Origin: JBCCWR01 sp039193385 | GTDB lineage: Bacteria > Verrucomicrobiota > Verrucomicrobiia > Methylacidiphilales > JBCCWR01 | Reading direction: 5' to 3' | Assembly (NCBI GenBank): GCA_039193385.1 | Contig: JBCCWR010000046.1 | Location: 1-16,556 of the forward strand | DNA length: 16,556 bases | Shown here: one piece after another, positions 1-7,563 of the stretch | Position numbering within the stretch: position 1 is the first letter of the stretch | How the letters are laid out: each line of letters opens with the position of its first letter | Notes under the pieces: model-generated | Seen by the model: the letters and a program-made list of their open reading frames with translations, nothing else | Told to the model about the DNA's origin: nothing | Database searches by the model: none | Position numbers and translations under genes: made by a program

Positions 1-1429
1 AGTCAATTCTGGGGTCTTTTGCAGCGTTCCCATGGTGCTTTAAATGCTCTCGCTCATTTAGTTCAAAAGCTATTTCATGGTTGGCAATTTCTTTCCAGTT
101 TATGGAATCATCTTTCTTACTCTTTAGAGGGATGCCATGTGCATATCTTTTAGGAAAACCTTTAATGGCAGCTCTTGTATTACGGAAAACAACACGTCCT
201 GTGCCATAGCGATCAAGAAGATCATTAATGAGAAATTCTCGAGCCGTTTCTATTTGAATTTTATCTTGTGACTTAAATTTTTTAAATTGTTCTTCCAGCT
301 CTTTCATTCCATCAATGAGCGGTATGATTTTTTTCTCATCCGTATCAGTGAGAATTTTTTTATCTATAAGTATTTGGATACGTTCCGCTGTTTCGTGATA
401 GGACTGTGTTTCCTCTTGATAGGACGCCAAGCTATTAAATCGGGCAGGATCGAGAAGTCTGAGTCTGGCAAAGTGTCCTTCTGCTCCAAATTGTTCGGGT
501 GTTCCTGTTAGCAGGAGCAAGCCTTTACTTTTAGATGAAAGTGCTTCGATGGCTTGATATTCAGCACTTGCTTCTAGCTCGGTCCACTGAAGGTGGTGAA
601 CTTCGTCTATGATGAGAAGTCCCCAATTAATTTCAAGTGCTTCTTTGAGGCGTTTATCATTATCCATTAAAAAGCGTAGATTGGTAAGTATGAGATGTTC
701 TTCATCAAACGGGTTGGCATCTTTATTGACTTGCTGCATACTGTTACAACGTTCTTCATTAAAGATTGAGAAATTCATATTAAAACGGCGAAGTAGTTCT
801 ATGAACCATTGATGAATAAGTGCTTCAGGCACAATAATCATCACTTTGCCACAAAGCCCTCGAACATAGAGACGGTGCAGTATAAGACAGGCTTCTATGG
901 TTTTTCCGAGACCAACTTCATCTGCAAGCATGACACGAGGTATGGATCGTGATGCAACTTCGCGTGCGATATAAAGTTGGTGAGGTATGAGATCTATGCG
1001 GGCGCCAAGGTAGCCGTAGCCTGGGTGCTTATGAATGCGGCATTGATGTGTGAGTGTGTCATAGCGGAGATCGAAAATTTCTGAAGGATCCACTCGTCCA
1101 TTCATCAAGCGGCGATCAGCCATAGACATATTAATGGAGTCAGCCAAATAGGCCTCAGGAATTTCCGTGCCAGAGGCAACGTAAAAATAAAGCCCGTCTT
1201 TTTCTTCAATAGATTCGACAGTAAGTTTTTGGCCTTCATAGGTCTCGATTGAGTCGCCTTCAAGAAACTTGGCACGTTTCAGAGGAGGATTATCTCTTGT
1301 ATAAGTGCGAACTTCATCGGTAGTGGGGAAAAGTAATTGTAGTGTTCTATTGTCCACTGAGAGAACCATGCCTAAACCGAGTTCAGGCTCTGTTTCACTT
1401 AGCCATCGTTGTCCTTTAAAAAATTCCAC
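1..1429 (-). CDS. rapA: RNA polymerase-associated SNF2-family ATPase RapA (3' part cut by window edge)
   Basis: RapA (HepA) binds RNA polymerase and uses ATP hydrolysis to help it recycle after transcription. The reading frame is open from a GTG at 1427-1429 to base 2 (476 codons). The N-terminus VEFFKGQRWLSETEPELGLG matches the start of E. coli RapA, which fixes the GTG start. Roughly the first 115 residues correspond to the Tudor-like N-terminal domains. The Swi2/Snf2 ATPase follows: LADEVGLGKT with Walker A Lys176, IIVPEALIHQW, DEVH box at 275-278 (DEAH in E. coli), and LLLTGTPEQFG. Next comes VVFRNTRAAIKGFPKR, also typical of RapA. The visible part stops at DPRID, just before the second helicase lobe, so about half of a protein near 970 residues is missing. 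No Shine-Dalgarno is seen. The gene lies 50 bases downstream of the 187-residue membrane protein gene and may share its transcript. RapA identity is secure. Confidence 0.95.
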   Translation of the reverse strand, partial: MEFFKGQRWLSETEPELGLGMVLSVDNRTLQLLFPTTDEVRTYTRDNPPLKRAKFLEGDSIETYEGQKLTVESIEEKDGLYFYVASGTEIPEAYLADSINMSMADRRLMNGRVDPSEIFDLRYDTLTHQCRIHKHPGYGYLGARIDLIPHQLYIAREVASRSIPRVMLADEVGLGKTIEACLILHRLYVRGLCGKVMIIVPEALIHQWFIELLRRFNMNFSIFNEERCNSMQQVNKDANPFDEEHLILTNLRFLMDNDKRLKEALEINWGLLIIDEVHHLQWTELEASAEYQAIEALSSKSKGLLLLTGTPEQFGAEGHFARLRLLDPARFNSLASYQEETQSYHETAERIQILIDKKILTDTDEKKIIPLIDGMKELEEQFKKFKSQDKIQIETAREFLINDLLDRYGTGRVVFRNTRAAIKGFPKRYAHGIPLKSKKDDSINWKEIANHEIAFELNEREHLKHHGNAAKDPRID

Positions 1430-1479
1430 GTTAAAAGTATAAATATATTTTCTGCAAGAGACGATCGTTATTAGTGATG

Positions 1480-2043
1480 TTATTTTTTGTTTGGGGAAGA
1501 TTCTTTGTCTTTTGGGGTCTTTTTCTTGTCAGAAACTTTTTTATCAAAGCCTTGAATAAATATGCCTGAAAGTGTCAAAGCAACAAATGATAGTCCTTGA
1601 ATCCATTCAGAATATTCTGTTCCTAGAGCTTGTACTACAAGAATACTACCAAGAATGCTCGAGAGAATAACCAGAGCCCATTCAAATATAAATGAGACTA
1701 ACAGTGCTCCAAGAATGCCAGTAACGAGCATGGCGATAATAATATAGACTGGCTGCTGCCACTCAATGGGGGCATGGTCTTTGAGCGTATAAACAACCCA
1801 GATAGCACTCATAAAGCCAGATAAAGCAACGGTTAGTTTTTGTAAAAAGATGACGAGTATAGCTCCGCATACACCAGCGATTATACCTACTGTAAGCGTT
1901 AGCCATTCAGGAGATTCTATCCACAAAGTGCTTATGGCAACAGAACCCAGGAGAAATCCACAAACTCCTACAAGGAGCCAGAAAGCTCTACGGCCTATGA
2001 GCAATAGGCAAATGCCTAGAACTACTTCGAAAGTAATAGTCAT
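1480..2043 (-). CDS. Multi-spanning membrane protein of unknown function (TMEM198/DUF4203-like)
   Basis: Function not recognised. The 187-residue protein is almost entirely hydrophobic, with about seven predicted membrane helices (roughly residues 4-20, 22-40, 48-67, 70-87, 97-118, 120-140, 148-165). It ends in a Lys-rich hydrophilic tail (168-187, with KKVSDKKK and PNKK), probably cytoplasmic. The opening pattern of Gly-rich helices with LLIGRRAFWLLVGVCGFLLG resembles the TMEM198/DUF4203 fold, in which a GR-F motif precedes a GFLxG helix; this is a weak family guess from memory. It starts 10 bases after the stop of the 455-residue membrane protein gene, so the two are very probably co-transcribed and may work together. 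No Shine-Dalgarno precedes the ATG, which fits translational coupling. Real gene: high confidence. Family: low. Confidence 0.8.
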   Translation of the reverse strand: MTITFEVVLGICLLLIGRRAFWLLVGVCGFLLGSVAISTLWIESPEWLTLTVGIIAGVCGAILVIFLQKLTVALSGFMSAIWVVYTLKDHAPIEWQQPVYIIIAMLVTGILGALLVSFIFEWALVILSSILGSILVVQALGTEYSEWIQGLSFVALTLSGIFIQGFDKKVSDKKKTPKDKESSPNKK

Positions 2044-2053
2044 TGTATTGATA

Positions 2054-3421
2054 TTACGAGATATTTTCTGTGGGGTATTCTTTAGGAATGAACTCTATAA
2101 CAGTGCCACTATCCATGTACCACTTTCTTTTATTCTCCGCATCATAATTCATACGGGTTAGATCAAGACGGATTCCGTCAACCCACAGTTCATTATTGAT
2201 GATTTCAAAATCTCTAATTTTACCGTACATGCTTATATAATATGTATTAGGATCGAGAAAATCTGCTAACTTTCCTCTTTGAGTGCGAGCCAGCATCTTG
2301 AAAAAAAGGAAAAGAGATAAAACAGTGAGTATAATCATAAATCCAACTTGGATAACGCTCATATTAAATTGTTTTACAACAAGCAATATAAGTTCAGGTT
2401 TTTCAATTAAGTGATTTCCAACCCTAGTCCATGGATTTTCTTCACTGACATAAAAGATAAAAGGCAGAAGTCTGGTCATATAAGCAAAAGGGAATAAATT
2501 CATAGCGAATAAGCCTATGCCAAATGCTTGTCTTTGAATGAAAATATAGGCAGCACCAGCTAGCCAAAACATTCTAATAAAAAACCACATAGCTTCAGGA
2601 TCTTCAAAAGCTTTAAGAAAAGAGCCTCCAAAGGTGATTTTTTTAGAGACAACACCGCCAACAGATGCTCTTGAGCCCTTAGGTATTTTAAGGGTTTTTC
2701 TTTTGGGAGAGGTTACTGTGTTAATTGTTTCTATAATTCCTCCAGATTGTTGCTGATCCTCTATCTGTGTATCGTAGTCTTTAAGACTTTTACCATACCA
2801 GCTGTTCTCGGTTACATTTGTCGAAAGTACTTCCTTAACGCTATTAAGCTGTGTTTTATCCATACCGTCTAGTAGATCTATACCAGAGTAAAGGTCTGCA
2901 ATGGCGGCCATTCTTTCTCCTGCAGAGCCTGTGTAGAGCGCTTCGATGTTAATGCTTTGGTCGCCGATCGTTATTTCGGATGTATTGGCTATTTGCTCGG
3001 TAAGTTCATCTGCATTTTCCACACCGAGCTTATCCGCAATTTTTCTTAATTCAGATTTGATTAATGTATCTTTGCTTTTGCTAACCAGATTTGCTTTATT
3101 CTCGGTGAGATCTTCCTTAGCATCATCTGCTACTGGTTCTTTTACAGAACTAGTGCTAGTATTATTATGTGTTTCGTAGTGTTCTAGACTGGATTCTTCA
3201 TCCATCTTATCAAACTTTTCAGCTAGCTTACTTAATTGATTATCTCTGAACATTGTTCCGTAGTTTGTTGGGACAGGAAATACAATGGGCAGAATCATAA
3301 GTCCGAATAAAGTCACAAACAGGGTTGTATTTCGACTAAGAATGAATGCGGCCAGAAAGCAGAGTATTATGATATTAACGACTAAGTTAGCTTCAAAATA
3401 AGTGATAAATGCCAGTGTCAT
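2054..3421 (-). CDS. Membrane protein of unknown function with large hydrophilic central region
   Basis: Function not recognised. The protein has 455 residues. Two N-terminal hydrophobic helices (about 12-28 and 33-50) are followed by a long hydrophilic, acidic and Ser/Thr-rich region (about 55-270) without Cys. Three or so further helices follow (about 279-297, 300-325, 353-375). A charged C-terminal domain (about 380-455) is rich in Tyr, Trp and Asp, with LADFLDPNTYYISMYG and NNELWVDGIRLDL, and is probably a small folded domain rather than a tail. No catalytic motif is visible. It follows dnaE after 74 bases and precedes the 187-residue membrane protein gene by 10 bases. A purine-rich AAAAGAGAA lies about 7 bases before the ATG, a weak ribosome-binding site. 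With even-numbered helices the central region and C-terminus would face the same side, but the topology is only estimated by eye. Confidence 0.8.
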   Translation of the reverse strand: MTLAFITYFEANLVVNIIILCFLAAFILSRNTTLFVTLFGLMILPIVFPVPTNYGTMFRDNQLSKLAEKFDKMDEESSLEHYETHNNTSTSSVKEPVADDAKEDLTENKANLVSKSKDTLIKSELRKIADKLGVENADELTEQIANTSEITIGDQSINIEALYTGSAGERMAAIADLYSGIDLLDGMDKTQLNSVKEVLSTNVTENSWYGKSLKDYDTQIEDQQQSGGIIETINTVTSPKRKTLKIPKGSRASVGGVVSKKITFGGSFLKAFEDPEAMWFFIRMFWLAGAAYIFIQRQAFGIGLFAMNLFPFAYMTRLLPFIFYVSEENPWTRVGNHLIEKPELILLVVKQFNMSVIQVGFMIILTVLSLFLFFKMLARTQRGKLADFLDPNTYYISMYGKIRDFEIINNELWVDGIRLDLTRMNYDAENKRKWYMDSGTVIEFIPKEYPTENIS

Positions 3422-3495
3422 TTAATGTTCTCTTTTCGTTTGTGATTTTAAATTCTTTAAAAGCATCGATACGCTACTCTTATAATATAGACAGA

Positions 3496-6400
3496 TTAAG
3501 CCGCTGCTTTTTCTTTAAATTTACGGGGATATCTGGAACGCCTTCGTGGAATAGGCTCCGGATTTTTAGCACGCAAGCGGACACGAGTTTGTCCACAAAG
3601 GTTTCGGAAGTTCTGTACAGTTTCATAGTCTGGTCTCAATCTAAAATTCTCTCCCATTTCTAGTAATGCAGCACCGCCTTTTTCAGCCTCCAGAATGAGG
3701 CAAATGGTTGTGCCGCCTGGGTTATCTTGAATCATGCTTTTAATAGTATCAAAAAATGCTGGGTTACATTGATCCCGACTAGGAAAAATGTGAATCTCTT
3801 CAATATGTGAGGTGCAGGCTTCTTGTAAAGTTTGCATATTGTAAGGGCGTATCTGAATACGTTCTTGTTGTGATGAATCGACCTGACCATTAATTATAAG
3901 CGGAGAACCTGTTTGAAGGATTTTTGCATATTGCTCATACATGTCACTAAATAAGGCCATCTCTATGCGGCCGGTACGATCTTCTAAATTGAGCCTTGCC
4001 CAAGGACGTCCTGTCTTTTGCGAGACACGTACTTCGACATTTTGCACGATACCAGCAAGGCGTACATCTGTGTCATCATTTTGTTCCATTGCATCAGCAA
4101 TGCTAAAAGTGCGGAATGCTCGTAGGTTAGCTTCATGTTCATCAACAGGATGTCCCGTTACATAGAAGCCAAGAAGTTCTTTTTCATATTCAAGTTTTTC
4201 ACTCATAGACCAGTCTTTCAAATGATCTTTGTGCCCATTGAGATTTCCATTTTTAACAGTTGAAGGAACGGGCTCTATTCCTCCCATATCTATCAGAAGT
4301 CCCTGACCACTTTCTTTATCCCGTGCCAGTGTGGATGCTTGTGCAATGGCATTGTCGATATACTGAAACAGCTCTGCTCGGTTAGGGCTAATACAGTCAA
4401 AAGCCCCACTTTTAACCAAACATTCCAAGGCTTTCTTATTAAGACAATGGTAATCTACACGTTGGCAGAAGTCGTGCATACTTTCATAGGCTCCGTCTTT
4501 CTCACGGATTTTAATAAGCTCATGAACGAGCGCTTCACCAACATTCTTAATAGCAGCCAGTCCATAACGGATAGAGTTGTCTTTGGCGGAAAATGAAAAG
4601 TTACTCTGATTGACGCATGGACCCAAAACATCAATCTGCATATTTTTAGCCTCATCCACAAAGACAGAAATTTTATCGGTATTATCGAGCTCATTTGAAA
4701 GTAAAGCGGCCATAAATGGCACGGGGTAGTTCGCTTTAAGGTAAGCCGTTTGATAAGAAACAACTGAGTACGCAGCACTATGTGATTTATTGAACCCGTA
4801 ACCGGCGAATTTGGCCAGTGTATCAAAAATGGCTGAGGCTTTATCTGCTGGAATGGCATTCTTTTTAGCACAACCTTTGATAAAGACCTTTCGCTGCTCA
4901 TCCATGACTTCAGCTTTCTTTTTACCCATGGCACGACGCAACAGGTCTGCATCACCCAAGCTGTACCCTGCCAAAACTTGCGCTGCTTTCATAACTTGCT
5001 CTTGATAAATCATGATGCCATAGGTTTCGGAACAGACATCTTCAAGTAATGGATGGTCATATTCGAATTGAACCTTCCCTTTTTTGCGAGCGATGTAATC
5101 TGGAATCAAATCCATAGGTCCAGGACGATACAGGGCGATGAGTGCGATAATGTCTTCAATACTGCTGATATCAAACTGTTGGCACATTTTCCGCATGCCA
5201 GGTGACTCTACCTGAAATACACCAATATTTTCTGCCCGGTTAAGCAGGTCAAAGGTCTTTTGATCTTTCAGGGGTATGTCTTCCATTTTAATCCGATTGC
5301 CCTCGGATTCGTAAATAAGGTCCAGTGTATGCTGAATCACTGTTAATGTTTTAAGACCAAGAAAATCCATCTTTAACATGCCCACAGTCGTTAGCGGCTC
5401 CATGGAATACTGCGTAACGATACTGCCGCTTTTTTCATCACGAATGAGTGGTATAAAGTCTGTTAGGTCACGGTCGGAGATAACTACTCCTGCTGCATGA
5501 ATCCCCGTCTGGCGTATAGAGCCTTCCAGGCTGATAGCATTTTCTATAATTTCTCGAGCCTGATCATCTTCTTGGAAATTTTGCTTAAATTCTGCATTTT
5601 GATCTAATGCTTTGGGGATGGTCATTTTCAATTCCTGCGGAATCATATCCGCTAGCTTGCTGGCTTCACCGAAGCCTAGACCTAGCACGCGGGCAGTATC
5701 TCGCATAGCCATTTTAGCTGCGAGGGTCCCAAAAGTTACGATTTGTGCCACAGATTTATCACCATACTTTTTACGGACATATTCAATGACTTCTCCACGG
5801 CGATTTTGACAAAAGTCGATATCTACATCTGGTGGAGAAATACGTTCTGGATTTAGAAAACGTTCAAAGATTAATCCATAGCGCAACGGATCTAAATCTG
5901 TGATATCTAACACATATGCGACTAGAGATCCTGCCGCGCTACCGCGACCTGGCCCAACAGGGATGTCGTTATCCTTAGCATACTTGACAAAGTCCCAAGT
6001 AATTAGGAAATAGCTGATGAATCCCATTTTTTCAATGACACCCATTTCATAATCTAAACGTTTACGCAGCTCTTTATCTGTGCTCGCACGTTCTTGGCTA
6101 TAACGTTTTTCGAGCCCCTCCCAGCAGAGTTCACGGAAAAAATCTTCACGTGGACGGCCATCAGAGGAGTTGAATTCTGGATATTTGTTGGAATCAAAAT
6201 CTATTTCGAGATTACAGCGCTCTGCTACTTCGACTGTGTGAGCCAGTGCTTCAGGAAAATCTTTAAATAGCTCCTCCATCTCTAATTTTGATTTAAGGTA
6301 ATAATCCGGACCTGAGTAACGTAGACGTTTTTCGTCATTCATTGTTGCACCAGTGCCAATGCAGAGCAGAATTTCATGAGCCTGTGCATGTTCCTCTTTG

Positions 6401-7035
6401 ATGTAATGAACATCATTAGTTGCTACAATCGGTAAGCCTTTTTCTTTCGACCACCGGCGGTAGACTTCTCGTACCTTTTTCTCTTCAGGAATACCGTGAT
6501 TTTGGATCTCCAGATAAAAATTATCTTTTCCAAGAATATTTAAATAGTCATCCAGCGATGCTTCTGCGGCTTTTAAGTCATCTGCAATGATATGTTGTGC
6601 GATTTCACTAGCGATGCAGGCGCTTGTTGCGATGAGACCTTCAGCATGTTTGCTTAAAAGTTCCTTATCTATACGCGGCTTATAATAAAATCCGTCAGTA
6701 TGACCTGCAGAAACAAGCTTTACTAGGTTTTGATAACCGATTGAATCCTTGGCGAGCAGCAAAAAGTGATGAATGGGGTCCTTATGCCCGCTCCCCTTGC
6801 GTTTATGCATGCTACCTGGGGTTGTATATACTTCGCACCCGATGATCGGTTTAATGTTCATGCTCTTTGCCATTTGATAAAATTCAATGGCACCAAAGAG
6901 ATTTCCATGGTCAGTGAGCGCGATGGAATGCATTTCAAGCTCTTGAACACGTTGAAGAAGCGGTTTTACCTTACATGCTCCATCAAGAAGTGAATAATGC
7001 GTATGAACATGGAGGTGAACAAAATCTTGAGCCAT
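3496..7035 (-). CDS. dnaE: DNA polymerase III alpha subunit DnaE (replicative polymerase)
   Basis: This is the catalytic subunit of the chromosomal replicase. I chose the ATG at 7033-7035 (1179 residues, E. coli 1160), giving MAQDFVHLHVHTHYSLLDGA. A GTG 21 bases further out (7056) is possible but adds an unconserved stretch. Numbered from the ATG, the order is: PHP domain (about 1-270); palm with PDVDIDF (402-408) and MDF (Asp557), aligning with E. coli Asp401, Asp403 and Asp555; fingers with LYRPGPMDLIPDYI and FNKSHSAAYS; a helix-hairpin-helix region near 830-880; a possible degenerate clamp-binding motif QGLLI (911-915); an OB-fold (about 990-1060, VRLAGIVQNVEVRVSQKTGR); and a basic C-terminal tail RRRSRYPRKFKEK. 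The PHP domain resembles Thermus DnaE and keeps its metal ligands. No Shine-Dalgarno is seen. A good promoter lies about 90 bases upstream. Confidence 0.97.
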   Translation of the reverse strand: MAQDFVHLHVHTHYSLLDGACKVKPLLQRVQELEMHSIALTDHGNLFGAIEFYQMAKSMNIKPIIGCEVYTTPGSMHKRKGSGHKDPIHHFLLLAKDSIGYQNLVKLVSAGHTDGFYYKPRIDKELLSKHAEGLIATSACIASEIAQHIIADDLKAAEASLDDYLNILGKDNFYLEIQNHGIPEEKKVREVYRRWSKEKGLPIVATNDVHYIKEEHAQAHEILLCIGTGATMNDEKRLRYSGPDYYLKSKLEMEELFKDFPEALAHTVEVAERCNLEIDFDSNKYPEFNSSDGRPREDFFRELCWEGLEKRYSQERASTDKELRKRLDYEMGVIEKMGFISYFLITWDFVKYAKDNDIPVGPGRGSAAGSLVAYVLDITDLDPLRYGLIFERFLNPERISPPDVDIDFCQNRRGEVIEYVRKKYGDKSVAQIVTFGTLAAKMAMRDTARVLGLGFGEASKLADMIPQELKMTIPKALDQNAEFKQNFQEDDQAREIIENAISLEGSIRQTGIHAAGVVISDRDLTDFIPLIRDEKSGSIVTQYSMEPLTTVGMLKMDFLGLKTLTVIQHTLDLIYESEGNRIKMEDIPLKDQKTFDLLNRAENIGVFQVESPGMRKMCQQFDISSIEDIIALIALYRPGPMDLIPDYIARKKGKVQFEYDHPLLEDVCSETYGIMIYQEQVMKAAQVLAGYSLGDADLLRRAMGKKKAEVMDEQRKVFIKGCAKKNAIPADKASAIFDTLAKFAGYGFNKSHSAAYSVVSYQTAYLKANYPVPFMAALLSNELDNTDKISVFVDEAKNMQIDVLGPCVNQSNFSFSAKDNSIRYGLAAIKNVGEALVHELIKIREKDGAYESMHDFCQRVDYHCLNKKALECLVKSGAFDCISPNRAELFQYIDNAIAQASTLARDKESGQGLLIDMGGIEPVPSTVKNGNLNGHKDHLKDWSMSEKLEYEKELLGFYVTGHPVDEHEANLRAFRTFSIADAMEQNDDTDVRLAGIVQNVEVRVSQKTGRPWARLNLEDRTGRIEMALFSDMYEQYAKILQTGSPLIINGQVDSSQQERIQIRPYNMQTLQEACTSHIEEIHIFPSRDQCNPAFFDTIKSMIQDNPGGTTICLILEAEKGGAALLEMGENFRLRPDYETVQNFRNLCGQTRVRLRAKNPEPIPRRRSRYPRKFKEKAAA

Positions 7036-7131
7036 TAGATTATTATTAAGAGTCACGTGGGATAGCTCAAGAACAAGAAAGAGGCTAAGCTAGATTTAAA
7101 TTATGCATAAGCATTTAATATATTAGAATAT

Positions 7132-7160
7132 CTTATATTTTTTAAATTGTTGGTTATCAA
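7132..7160 (-). promoter_or_regulatory. Sigma-70-type promoter for dnaE
   Basis: On the minus strand, TTGATA (7160-7155) is followed by exactly 17 bases and then TATAAG (7137-7132). Each hexamer differs from consensus by one base. Transcription would start near 7125, giving a leader of about 90 bases to the dnaE ATG. That leader contains the palindrome TTATGCATAA (7101-7110), which could be an operator but may be chance in AT-rich DNA. Confidence 0.6.
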
Positions 7161-7210
7161 TACTTTATGAAAAATTAAACTTTTGATATTGTAGAATTTC
7201 GTACAAGAGT

Positions 7211-7238
7211 TTGACACTATCTGTCAGCTCACTACTAT
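7211..7238 (+). promoter_or_regulatory. Sigma-70-type promoter for rpsU
   Basis: A perfect TTGACA (7211-7216) is followed by 16 bases and TACTAT (7233-7238), four of six matches to TATAAT. A start near 7245 would give a leader of about 40 bases before rpsU. It points away from the dnaE promoter about 50 bases to the left, so the two genes are divergently transcribed from back-to-back, non-overlapping promoters. Confidence 0.55.
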
Positions 7239-7269
7239 TTGCGTCCCAAACTTAATGTTGAATGGAAGA

Positions 7270-7276
7270 GAGGTGA
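7270..7276 (+). promoter_or_regulatory. Strong Shine-Dalgarno of rpsU
   Basis: GAGGTGA, within AGAGAGGTGAA, is complementary to the 16S rRNA 3' end over seven bases, at normal spacing (6 bases) before the GTG at 7283. It supports GTG as the start codon. Most genes around it lack such a site. Confidence 0.7.
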
Positions 7277-7282
7277 ATTAAC

Positions 7283-7471
7283 GTGTCGGAAGTAAAGCTC
7301 AAGAAGGGTGAGTCCGTTGAAAAGGCGCTGCGGCGTTTGAAAAAGAAGCTAGATCGTGAAGGAACTATTCGCGAAGCTCGTTTGCGCCGTAATTATGAAA
7401 AGCCTAGTGATAAGAGAAAGCGTAAAGCTAAAGAGCCTAAGTTAAACTACTGGGGTAACTTCTCTCTTTAA
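7283..7471 (+). CDS. rpsU: Small ribosomal subunit protein bS21
   Basis: bS21 binds the 30S platform close to the anti-Shine-Dalgarno end of 16S rRNA. The 62-residue product is a typical bS21: VKLKKGESVEKALRRLKKKL, then REGTIREARLRRNYEKPSDKRKRKAKE. It starts with GTG behind a strong ribosome-binding site. The C-terminus continues with an aromatic-containing tail, LNYWGNFSL, after the basic helix. The gene stands alone, with its own promoter upstream and an intrinsic terminator 28 bases after the stop, so it is monocistronic. It is not in the rpsU-dnaG-rpoD arrangement of proteobacteria. Confidence 0.95.
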   Translation: MSEVKLKKGESVEKALRRLKKKLDREGTIREARLRRNYEKPSDKRKRKAKEPKLNYWGNFSL

Positions 7472-7498
7472 CAAACTTTCCTATTTTAACTACATTAG

Positions 7499-7533
7499 AT
7501 CCGGTAGTCCTTAACAGATTACCGGATTTTTTT
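7499..7533 (+). terminator. Intrinsic terminator after rpsU
   Basis: ATCCGGTAGTC (7499-7509) pairs with GATTACCGGAT (7517-7527): an 11-bp stem with one G-U pair and a 7-base loop. A run of T follows directly (7527-7533). It should end the rpsU transcript and separate it from the downstream membrane protein gene. Confidence 0.88.
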
Positions 7534-7563
7534 ATTTCTAGCTCAAGAACTAAGTTTAAGAAT

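Noticed and set aside
3446..3462. Perfect inverted repeat TTTTAAA-TTC-TTTAAAA between dnaE and the 455-residue protein gene
   Set aside because: All A/T, 7 bp, in AT-rich intergenic DNA. It would be unstable as RNA and is likely chance; no flanking element gives it a role.
3476..3490. TATAAG/TATATT-like -10 box on the minus strand upstream of the 455-residue protein gene
   Set aside because: No acceptable -35 hexamer lies 15-19 bases upstream, so it is not listed as a promoter. It could still be a weak internal start.
4455..4955. 166-codon open frame inside dnaE on the same strand
   Set aside because: It is a shifted-frame shadow of dnaE, whose own frame is uninterrupted and full of conserved motifs there.
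7063..7550. 12-base direct repeat TAGCTCAAGAAC at 7063-7074 and 7539-7550, flanking the rpsU unit
   Set aside because: Several 12-base repeats are expected by chance in a window of this size, there is no longer homology around them, and rpsU is a normal core gene, so a mobile-element or attachment-site reading is not supported.
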